Below the pieces are notes generated by a model. That model did not search any database. It had not been told where the DNA came from and worked only from the letters and a program-made list of their open reading frames with translations. Below, piece by piece: positions 1 to 5,959 of a stretch of 10,959 nucleotides of DNA. The position numbers and the translations under genes are program-made. The stretch lies in assembly GCA_002470165.1 (NCBI GenBank), contig DKNF01000091.1, positions 1-10,959 on the forward strand, written 5' to 3'. The DNA comes from Betaproteobacteria bacterium UBA7395 (lineage in GTDB: Bacteria; Pseudomonadota; Gammaproteobacteria; Burkholderiales; Rhodocyclaceae). Position 1 is the stretch's first letter. Each line of letters starts with the position of its first letter.

Positions 1-609
1 GAGGCGAACTGTCGAACCCGGGGGGGCTATGCAGATGGTAACGATGTCAGCTGGACCAACAGCCATCTGGCGGCCAGCAACACCCTGACCCTCAACTAGG
101 GCGGCGACACCACCCTGAAGGGCGCCACCGCTTCCGGCAAGCAGGTCATTGCCGATGTCGGCGGCAATCTGTCCATCACAAGCCTGCAAGACACCCGCCA
201 CTACGACGGCAAGCAACAAAACATCGGCGGCAGCATCACCATCGGCGCGGGTGTGTCGGGCAGCGTCTCCGCCAGCCAAAGCAAGGTCAACAGTGACTAC
301 GCCAGCGTCGTTGAACAAAGTGGCATCCGCACCGGCGACGGTGGCTTCTAGGTCAACGTCCAAGGCAACACCGACCTCAAGGGCGCTGCCATCACCAGCA
401 CCCAGAAAGCCATCGACGACGGTAAAAACCGCTTCCAGACCGGCGGCGAACTAACGTTGTCGAACATCGAGAACAAGGCCGAATACGAAGGCAAGTCGGC
501 CGGCATCAACCTGGGCGCTGGCCAGAACGCCACCGGCAAGTTCATGCTCACCTTCACGCCGACGTACGATCATTGCCTCTGGCTGCTGCGCCAGCACCTC
601 GTCGCCTAA
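1..609 (+). pseudogene. Decayed fragment of FhaB/CdiA-type hemagglutinin-repeat exoprotein
   Basis: Reading frame 1 from the left edge gives a protein typical of the hemagglutinin-repeat part of two-partner-secreted adhesins and contact-dependent inhibition proteins. Recognisable pieces are ADGNDVSWTNSHLAASNTLTL, GGDTTLKGATASGKQVIADVGG, a SLQDT block, GGSITIGAGVSGSVSASQSKV, then VNVQGNTDLKGAAITSTQKAI and SNIENKAEYEGKSAGINLGAG. Such proteins are normally thousands of residues long, are exported by a TpsB/CdiB outer-membrane partner and form a surface beta-helix. Here the frame is interrupted by TAG at 97-99 and TAG at 349-351. In the second the family usually has Gln (GGFQVNV), so a CAG-to-TAG change is likely. 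Similarity appears to fade near 541-560, and the frame runs on to TAA at 607-609 with about 20 residues I do not recognise. The 5' part lies outside the window, and no transporter or immunity gene is visible. I call it a relic. An intact gene read through by amber suppression is possible but unlikely. Confidence 0.8.
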
Positions 610-671
610 TTCCTCCAATCATCGCCAGATCGTCATCCATGGATATTGATCGGAATCAGCGGCCATGGTTT

Positions 672-677
672 TATACT
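672..677 (+). promoter_or_regulatory. Possible -10 box placing the RNA start at the aminotransferase ATG
   Basis: TATACT at 672-677 matches TATAAT at five of six bases. It lies five bases before the preferred ATG at 683, so the usual 6-8 nt spacing would put the RNA start on or next to that ATG. No matching -35 box was found at 16-19 bp: the nearest candidate, TTGATC at 646-651, is 20 bp away. This is therefore a weak promoter call. It is recorded because the gene has no good ribosome binding site and no other candidate was seen in 610-682. Confidence 0.3.
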
Positions 678-682
678 TGGGT

Positions 683-1846
683 ATGGATACACCGATTCAC
701 ATTGATTCCCGCTTCCCCGCGATGGGGACGACCATTTTCACGGTCATGTCGAAACTGGCGGCCGATTGCGGCGCCGTCAACCTGTCGCAGGGCTTTCCCG
801 ATTTCCAGGCCGAGCCGGCGCTGTTCGATGCCATGCATCGCTACATGCTGGCCGGGCGCAACCAGTATGCGCCGATGGCCGGCCTGCCGGAGTTGCGCCA
901 GGCCATCGTGGACAAGGTGGCGGCGCTGTACGGCACCCGCTTCGACGTCGACCGCGAGGTGACGGTGACGGCCGGTGCGACGCAGGCGATCTTCACGGCG
1001 ATTGCCGCCTTCGTCCGTCCCGGCGACGAAGTGATCGTCCTCGAACCGGTCTACGATTCCTACGTGCCGGCGATCGAGACGGTGGGCGGCAAGGCGGTGT
1101 TCTCGCGGCTACGGTTTCCCGATTACACGCCGGACTGGGACGAAGTGCGGTCGCTGGTGACGCCGCGAACGCGGATGATCATCGTCAATTCGCCGCACAA
1201 TCCGACCGGCAGCCTGCTCACCGCCGCCGACCTCGACCGCCTGGCGGCCATCGTGCGCGGCACCGACATCATCATCCTGTCCGACGAAGTCTATGAGCAC
1301 ATCGTCTACGACGGCGAGGCGCACGTCAGCCTGTGCGGCCATCCGGAACTGGCGGCGCGCAGCATCGTCGTTTCCAGCTTCGGCAAGACCTATCACATCA
1401 CCGGCTGGAAGATCGGCTACGTGGTCGGCCCGGAAGCCCTCATGGCCGAGTTCCGCAAGGTGCACCAGTTCAATGTGTTCACCGTCCATGCGCCGTCGCA
1501 ACTGGCGATTGCCGAGTACATGCAGGATGCTTCACGCCATCTCGGTCTGGCGGCGTTCTACCAGGAGAAGCGCGATTTCTTCCGCGCGCTGATGCGTGAC
1601 ACGCCGTTCGAATTGCTGCCCTGTCGCGGTACCTATTTCCAGTTGGCGCGCTACGGACAGATTTCCGACCTGCCGGATACCGATTTTGCGCAGTGGCTGA
1701 CCCGCGAAGTCGGTGTCGCCGTGATCCCGGTATCGGTATTTCATGCCGACGGCCATGACGAAAAGGTGGTGCGTTTCTGCTTCGCCAAGCGTGAGGAAAC
1801 GCTGGTCGCGGCGGTCGAGCGCCTGCGTGCGGCATTTGCAAAGTAG
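683..1846 (+). CDS. ybdL: PLP-dependent methionine aminotransferase (YbdL type, fold type I)
   Basis: A class I/II aminotransferase that, by similarity to E. coli YbdL, should transfer the amino group between methionine (also His and Phe in YbdL) and 2-oxo acids in the cytoplasm, for example in methionine recycling. From the ATG at 683 the product has 387 residues, almost the length of E. coli YbdL. The N terminus carries the family pattern MGTTIFTVMSKLA followed by NLSQGFPDF. Cofactor residues are visible: Asn173 in SPHNPTG, Asp201 and Tyr204 in LSDEVYEHIVYDG, Schiff-base Lys235 in SSFGKTYHITGWKIGY, and Arg364 in VVRFCFAK for the substrate carboxylate. An upstream in-frame ATG at 665 would add MVLYLG, which is not family-like, so 683 is preferred. 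Neither start has a strong Shine-Dalgarno sequence. It stands alone, with its own weak promoter candidate, and the next gene has a separate promoter. Substrate preference is inferred; kynurenine or other aromatic aminotransferases are the close alternatives. Confidence 0.9.
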   Translation: MDTPIHIDSRFPAMGTTIFTVMSKLAADCGAVNLSQGFPDFQAEPALFDAMHRYMLAGRNQYAPMAGLPELRQAIVDKVAALYGTRFDVDREVTVTAGATQAIFTAIAAFVRPGDEVIVLEPVYDSYVPAIETVGGKAVFSRLRFPDYTPDWDEVRSLVTPRTRMIIVNSPHNPTGSLLTAADLDRLAAIVRGTDIIILSDEVYEHIVYDGEAHVSLCGHPELAARSIVVSSFGKTYHITGWKIGYVVGPEALMAEFRKVHQFNVFTVHAPSQLAIAEYMQDASRHLGLAAFYQEKRDFFRALMRDTPFELLPCRGTYFQLARYGQISDLPDTDFAQWLTREVGVAVIPVSVFHADGHDEKVVRFCFAKREETLVAAVERLRAAFAK

Positions 1847-1867
1847 TGTGGAGAAATGCAAAGCGCC

Positions 1868-1897
1868 TTGACGGGCGTTCACCATCGCCCGAATAAT
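1868..1897 (+). promoter_or_regulatory. Sigma70-type promoter of mscL with an inverted repeat in its spacer
   Basis: TTGACG at 1868-1873 (five of six matches) and AATAAT at 1892-1897 (five of six) are separated by 18 bp. RNA would start near 1904, giving a leader of about 28 nt before the mscL ATG at 1932. The spacer includes an inverted repeat, CGGGCG (1872-1877) and CGCCCG (1886-1891) around an 8-base loop, overlapping the end of the -35 box and abutting the -10 box. The repeat could be an operator, or a weak hairpin at the end of the preceding gene. It has no following T-tract, so it is not an intrinsic terminator. Confidence 0.65.
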
Positions 1898-1931
1898 CCT
1901 CCGGTCACCTCATTTCAGTAAAGGAAACAGC

Positions 1932-2366
1932 ATGGGAATGCTTCAGGAATTCAAGGAGTTCGCCGTCAAGGGCAATGCGATGGACCTGGCGGTTGGCGTC
2001 ATCATCGGCGCCGCGTTCGGCAAGATCGTCGATTCCATCGTCGGCGACCTGATCATGCCGCTGGTCAGCATGGTCGTCGGCAAGCTGGATTTTTCCAATC
2101 TGTTTGTCGTGCTTGGCGACAATCCGGACAATCTGGTTGCGCTGGCCGACCTGAAGAAGGCCGGTATTCCGGTGTTTGCCTACGGTTCCTTCGTGACCAT
2201 TCTGCTCAATTTCATCATCCTGGCCTTCATCATCTTCATGATCGTCAAGCAGATGAACCGCCTGCGCAAGGAAGAGGCCGCGCCAGCGCCGGCCCCGGCT
2301 GAACCGCCGCCGACGCCGGAAGATGTCGTGCTGCTGCGTGAAATCCGCGACGCGCTGAAGAAGTAG
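1932..2366 (+). CDS. mscL: Large-conductance mechanosensitive channel MscL
   Basis: A homopentameric inner-membrane channel that opens under high membrane tension and releases solutes during hypo-osmotic shock. The 144-residue product is close to the 136 residues of E. coli MscL. It begins with an amphipathic N-terminal helix ([15 protein letters not shown]) and continues with TM1 at about 16-44, containing [16 protein letters not shown]. The gate residues Leu19, Gly22, Val23 and Gly26 fall at the same numbers as in E. coli. A periplasmic loop (about 50-83) follows, then TM2 at about 84-107 ([19 protein letters not shown]), a basic stretch [10 protein letters not shown], an Ala/Pro linker (116-128) and the C-terminal bundle helix [11 protein letters not shown]. 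The start is fixed by AAGGA at 1921-1925, six bases before ATG. The gene is a single transcription unit between its own promoter and terminator. Nothing is missing. Confidence 0.98.
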   Translation: MGMLQEFKEFAVKGNAMDLAVGVIIGAAFGKIVDSIVGDLIMPLVSMVVGKLDFSNLFVVLGDNPDNLVALADLKKAGIPVFAYGSFVTILLNFIILAFIIFMIVKQMNRLRKEEAAPAPAPAEPPPTPEDVVLLREIRDALKK

Positions 2367-2387
2367 TCGTTGCCGACGCTGTTGCCG

Positions 2388-2410
2388 GGCCGCCTGCGGG
2401 CGGCCTTTTT
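2388..2410 (+). terminator. Intrinsic terminator after mscL
   Basis: A 7-bp all-GC stem, GGCCGCC (2388-2394) pairing with GGCGGCC (2399-2405), encloses a four-base loop (TGCG) and is followed directly by five T (2406-2410). It begins 21 nt after the mscL stop. This is a textbook Rho-independent terminator and separates mscL from the lipoprotein gene. Confidence 0.92.
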
Positions 2411-2521
2411 GTTGCCGTTCGCACGAGGAGTGCAAGAAAGCGTAACAAATCGTGAACACGGTGCTCCGGCATCGCTGGCAGGACGTTAATGGCTACTGGA
2501 CCATCCAACAGAGAGCCTGTC

Positions 2522-3148
2522 ATGAACAAACGTCTGATCCTCGCCGCCATCCTGGCCTCGCTCGCCAGTGCGTGTGCGGTCGTTCCGGTCGAGCCTTATT
2601 ACGGCGGTACGGTCGTCGTCGAACCGCCACCACTACGCGTCGAGTATCCCGGTTATCCGCCTTATCCCGGTTACGTCTGGATTACCGGTTACTGGTCCTG
2701 GGGTGGGCAGCGCCATGTCTGGGTGCCGGGGCGCTGGGTGGCGCCGCGTCCTGGCTATGTCTGGGTCGCGCCGCGTTGGGTCCGCGACGGGCCGCACTGG
2801 CGGATGCACGAAGGGCGCTGGGATCAGGACGAGCGACCTCGGACGGCGCCGCCGCCACCGGCACGCATCACCCCGCCGCGCGTCGACGAGCGCGAAGCGA
2901 AACGGCATGACGATCGGCGCGATGACCGGCGTGGACGCGATGATCGCCGGGATGATGGGTATCGCCCGGATTACCGCCCCGACTATCGGCCGCAGACCCG
3001 CCCGGAAGCGCCGCAACGGTCGCCGGAAATGCATCATGAGCGGCGCCGGCTACCTTCGGGCGCTCCCGAGGCGGGACGCGACGAACGGGGCGAGCAACGT
3101 GGGTCGGGGCGCCGCCGTGGCGAGGCGACGACCGACCTGTATCGCTGA
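2522..3148 (+). CDS. Probable exported lipoprotein with YXWGXW-type repeats and an Arg/Asp-rich tail
   Basis: Function unknown. From ATG 2522 (GAGAG at 2511-2515, six bases upstream) the product has 208 residues. It starts with a short signal peptide, MNKRLILAAILASLASAC, whose Cys18 follows Ala-Ser-Ala. This is a weak lipobox because position -3 is Ala, so lipidation is probable but not certain. Residues 24-54 are rich in Pro, Tyr and Val. Residues 55-100 carry aromatic Tyr/Trp-Gly repeats of the YXWGXW type: TGYWSWGGQRHVWVPGRWV, then GYVWVAPRWVRDGPHWRMHEGRW. Such repeats are common in short envelope proteins of Proteobacteria with no assigned role. From about 120 the chain is a low-complexity charged tail with DDRR units and PDYRPDYRP. 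An in-frame ATG at 2489 would place 11 residues before the signal peptide and is rejected. I see no convincing promoter in 2411-2521. The stop lies 4 nt from the end of the convergent glnE gene. Confidence 0.8.
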   Translation: MNKRLILAAILASLASACAVVPVEPYYGGTVVVEPPPLRVEYPGYPPYPGYVWITGYWSWGGQRHVWVPGRWVAPRPGYVWVAPRWVRDGPHWRMHEGRWDQDERPRTAPPPPARITPPRVDEREAKRHDDRRDDRRGRDDRRDDGYRPDYRPDYRPQTRPEAPQRSPEMHHERRRLPSGAPEAGRDERGEQRGSGRRRGEATTDLYR

Positions 3149-3152
3149 GCGA

Positions 3153-5858
3153 TCAGTTGCGTTCGCCGAAAACCGCCTGCCAGAGTGCATCGACTGCGAG
3201 GATGTGGCGTTCAACTTCTTCCCGCGGCACCGGTGCCTTCGGTGTCGCCGACAGTCGGCGAATGTGTTGCAGGCGACGGTATTCGCGGTAGGCGTTGCCG
3301 GCAGCGAGCGCCAGCTCCGGTTCGATCAGGCCGAGTTCGCCAGCGATGCGCAGCAGGGCGATATTGCCGAGGTTGCCGGTCAGTTCCGGGTGGCTGTGGG
3401 CGTGGCCGAGGACCAGGTACTGGACGATGAACTCGACATCGATGATGCCGCCCGGGTCGTGCTTGAGGCCGAAATGACTGTCGCTCTTCGAGGCATGGGC
3501 GTCGTACATCTTGCGCCGCATGGCGATGACTTCCTCTTGCAGTTTTGCGAGATCGCGTGGCTGCTGCAGAATTTCACAACGAATGGCTTCGAAGCGAGCG
3601 CCCACTGACTTGTCGCCGGCGCAGAAACGGGCGCGGGTCAGCGCCTGGTGTTCCCAGGTCCAGGCGTTGTTCAGCAGGTAGTCGCGGAAGGCATCGACGG
3701 TGACCGCCAGCAGGCCGGCGTCGCCGTTGGGGCGCAGACGCAGGTCGGTCTCGAACAGGATGCCGGCCGAAGTCTGGCTCGATAGCCAGGTATTCATGCG
3801 CTGGGCCAGGCGGGTGTAGTTTTCCTGGGCGTCCTGGTCGTCGTCATCGTAGAGATAGACGAGGTCGAGGTCGGAAGCGTAGCCGAGTTCCTTGCCGCCC
3901 ATCTTGCCGTAGCCGATGACGGCGAATTTCGGCGTTTCGCAATGCCGCTTCTTGATCTTGCGCCAGACCAGCGGCAGGGTCTCCTGGACGATGCTGTCGG
4001 CCAGTTCGGTGAGGTGGTCGGACAGCGACTCGATGGTCTGCAGGCCGGCCAGGTCCTGTGCCAGCAGGCGGAAGACCTGGGCGTGGTGCATTTCCCGCAG
4101 GATGTCCATCTCGCGCTCGGTATCGTCGAGGTGGTCGGCCAGGCTGGTGCGCAGCTGCTCGCGGAAGCCGTTCCAGTCGGTGGCGCTGTCGTAGAGCCGG
4201 GGGTCGAGCAGTTCGTCGAGCAGCAGCGGGTAGCGGTTGAGGTATTCGCTGGCCCAGGTTGACGCGCACATCATGTCGGCGACGCGCTTGAGCGCCAGCG
4301 GGTACTGCTGCAGCAGCGCCAGGTAGGCGCCGCGTCGGGCAATGCCTTCGAGGAAGGTGATGCCACGGACCAGCGTCGTATCCGGGTCGCTGGTCTGGCC
4401 GGCGGCCTCGATCAGGCGGGGGCCGACCGCGTCGAGGCGCTGCCGGTTGCTGACCGGCAATTGCTGGTAGCGGCTGGCGGCACGCAGATCGGCGAGGCGA
4501 CCGATGGCGTCCTGAGGGCGGCGGAAACCGAGATTGCCGAAGGCTTCGATGGCGGTGTCGTCGTCAAGCTGGCCGAGCCATAGACCGGTCAGCGGGTGGT
4601 CGCCGGCTTCGGGGTCGGAGAAGATGGCCTCGAAATGCTGGCTGACCTTGCTGCGATGACCGTCGAGCACGGCCAGCATCGCCGGCCAGTCGGCAAAGTC
4701 CATGCTGGCGGCGATTTTCTGACGCTCGTCGGGGTCGCTGGGCAGCATGTGCGTCTGCGCGTCGTTGACGTATTGCAGGCGATGTTCCAGGCGGCGCAGG
4801 AAAACGTAGGCTTCGCGCAGTTCCTGCTCGGTTTCGGCGGGGATCAGTTGGCGGGCCACCAGTTGCTTTAGTACCGACAGGGTTGGCCGGATCTGCAGGC
4901 CGGGGTCGCGGCCGCCGCGGATCAACTGGAACACCTGGGCCATGAACTCGATCTCGCGGATGCCGCCGGGACCCAGCTTGACGTGATCGGCCATGTCCTT
5001 GCGCGCGACCTCGCGGCGGATCTGCGCGTGCAGGTCGCGCATCGCGTTGATTGCGCCGAAGTCGAGGTATTTGCGGAAGACGAAGGGGCGGGCGATCTTC
5101 TGCATCGCCTCGATCCATTCCGGCTGCAGGTTGACGCCGGTGTTCATCGTCCGGCCCTTGATCCAGGCGTAGCGTTCCCACTCGCGGCCCTGGGTGATGA
5201 AGTAGTTCTCGAGCGAGTCGAGCGAGCAGACCAGCGGTCCGGAGTCGCCGTTCGGGCGCAGGCGCATGTCGACACGGAAAACCTGGCCGTCGGCGGTGAT
5301 GTCGCCGAGCGCCTGGATCACGCGCTTGCCGAGGCGGGTGAAAAAGTCGTAATTTTCTATCGTCTTCGGGCCCGCGGTGTCGCCTTCCTCGGGGTAGATG
5401 AAGATGTAATCGACGTCGGACGAGACGTTCAGCTCGCGTCCGCCGAGCTTGCCCATGCCGATCACCAGCATGCGTTGTGGCCGGCCCCGGCTGTCCAGCG
5501 GTTCGCCGTGGGTGGCGGCAAGCTGGCGGTGATAGTGTTCGAGGGCGAAATTGGTGGTGACGTCGGCGAGCAGGGTCATGCTTTCGACGACTTCGGCCAG
5601 GGGGGCCAGACCGCACAGATCGCGCAGCGTGATGTGCGCCATGGCCCGCTGACGCAGGTGGCGCAGGCCGGTTTTCAGGGCTTCGTCGTCGGCGAACGGG
5701 CGGTTCAGCGGTGACCGCAGCATTTCTTCGTCGAGTGGGCGCAACCAGTCGGCGGCGAGTTCGGCAATCAGTGCCGGGCGGGCCTGCAGCAGGTTGTTCA
5801 GGTAACGGCTGTGGGCCAGAGCCCTTTCCCAGCGGGGGTCGATCGGAGTGGTGTCCAT
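3153..5858 (-). CDS. glnE: Bifunctional glutamine synthetase adenylyltransferase/adenylyl-removing enzyme
   Basis: GlnE adds AMP to a tyrosine of dodecameric glutamine synthetase when nitrogen is plentiful and removes it by phosphorolysis when nitrogen is scarce, directed by PII protein and glutamine. The 901-residue product (E. coli GlnE has 946) has both nucleotidyltransferase halves. The N-terminal deadenylase half has GMGKLGGRELNVSSDVD at about 134-150, with metal ligands Asp148 and Asp150, followed by VDMRLRPNGDSGPLV (about 196-210). The C-terminal adenylyltransferase half has GYGKMGGKELGYASDLD at about 649-665, with Asp663 and Asp665, followed by TDLRLRPNGDAGLLA (about 704-718). Each half is followed by its helical PII-type domain, with GPGGIREIEF (about 297-306) and DPGGIIDVEF (about 801-810). 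Both active sites appear intact. The ATG at 5858 gives a family-like N terminus. A GGGAG lies about 12 nt upstream, rather far, and partly in the loop of a small hairpin (5867-5881). The gene is transcribed alone from the promoter at 5917-5946. Confidence 0.97.
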   Translation of the reverse strand: MDTTPIDPRWERALAHSRYLNNLLQARPALIAELAADWLRPLDEEMLRSPLNRPFADDEALKTGLRHLRQRAMAHITLRDLCGLAPLAEVVESMTLLADVTTNFALEHYHRQLAATHGEPLDSRGRPQRMLVIGMGKLGGRELNVSSDVDYIFIYPEEGDTAGPKTIENYDFFTRLGKRVIQALGDITADGQVFRVDMRLRPNGDSGPLVCSLDSLENYFITQGREWERYAWIKGRTMNTGVNLQPEWIEAMQKIARPFVFRKYLDFGAINAMRDLHAQIRREVARKDMADHVKLGPGGIREIEFMAQVFQLIRGGRDPGLQIRPTLSVLKQLVARQLIPAETEQELREAYVFLRRLEHRLQYVNDAQTHMLPSDPDERQKIAASMDFADWPAMLAVLDGHRSKVSQHFEAIFSDPEAGDHPLTGLWLGQLDDDTAIEAFGNLGFRRPQDAIGRLADLRAASRYQQLPVSNRQRLDAVGPRLIEAAGQTSDPDTTLVRGITFLEGIARRGAYLALLQQYPLALKRVADMMCASTWASEYLNRYPLLLDELLDPRLYDSATDWNGFREQLRTSLADHLDDTEREMDILREMHHAQVFRLLAQDLAGLQTIESLSDHLTELADSIVQETLPLVWRKIKKRHCETPKFAVIGYGKMGGKELGYASDLDLVYLYDDDDQDAQENYTRLAQRMNTWLSSQTSAGILFETDLRLRPNGDAGLLAVTVDAFRDYLLNNAWTWEHQALTRARFCAGDKSVGARFEAIRCEILQQPRDLAKLQEEVIAMRRKMYDAHASKSDSHFGLKHDPGGIIDVEFIVQYLVLGHAHSHPELTGNLGNIALLRIAGELGLIEPELALAAGNAYREYRRLQHIRRLSATPKAPVPREEVERHILAVDALWQAVFGERN

Positions 5859-5916
5859 GTTTGCGTTCGGCTCCCTGCCGAGAGGGTAGAATATTCGTCC
5901 TGCTTCCAGGCTTTCG

Positions 5917-5946
5917 ATTGTAGTGATCTATCACCCCTTCTGGCAA
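5917..5946 (-). promoter_or_regulatory. Sigma70-type promoter of glnE containing a perfect inverted repeat
   Basis: On the minus strand TTGCCA (5946-5941) and TACAAT (5922-5917, five of six matches) are separated by 18 bp. RNA would start near 5910, giving a leader of about 50 nt before the glnE ATG. The spacer contains GTGATCTATCAC at 5923-5934, a perfect inverted repeat of GTGAT/ATCAC around two bases, placed directly against the -10 box. That is a typical place for a repressor operator, but I cannot assign a regulator. It is not the CRP pattern (TGTGA-N6-TCACA), because the two halves are too close. Confidence 0.6.
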
Positions 5947-5959
5947 AGCGACGCGACGC

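Noticed and set aside
149..454. Plus-strand frame of 101 codons in the exoprotein relic
   Set aside because: A second-register reading of the hemagglutinin-repeat DNA. It is Ala/Ser/Thr/Pro-rich only because of the base composition.
573..962. Plus-strand frame of 129 codons spanning the junction before the aminotransferase
   Set aside because: It overlaps the aminotransferase in a different register for most of its length, and the product is Arg/Pro/Cys-rich without a recognisable pattern.
1872..1891. Hairpin CGGGCG/CGCCCG as a terminator of the aminotransferase gene
   Set aside because: It is followed by AATAATCC rather than a T-tract, has an 8-base loop and only six pairs, and overlaps the mscL promoter. 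A promoter-associated repeat is the better reading.
2441..2458. CGTAACA and CGTGAACA spaced 10 bp apart, resembling tandem half-sites of an OmpR-type regulator, upstream of the lipoprotein gene
   Set aside because: The two copies agree only if a one-base gap is allowed, and no promoter could be placed beside them. Too weak to annotate.
2881..3010. Short tandem repeats (DDRR, PDYRP units) as a DNA repeat array or CRISPR-like element
   Set aside because: The units are short, imperfect at DNA level and in frame within the lipoprotein tail, with no spacer structure.
4983..5714. Plus-strand open frame of 243 codons opposite glnE
   Set aside because: Antisense shadow of a conserved gene. The composition (Val/Ala/Asp/Gly/Gln-rich) is typical of the reverse frame of GC-rich coding DNA, with no recognisable domain.
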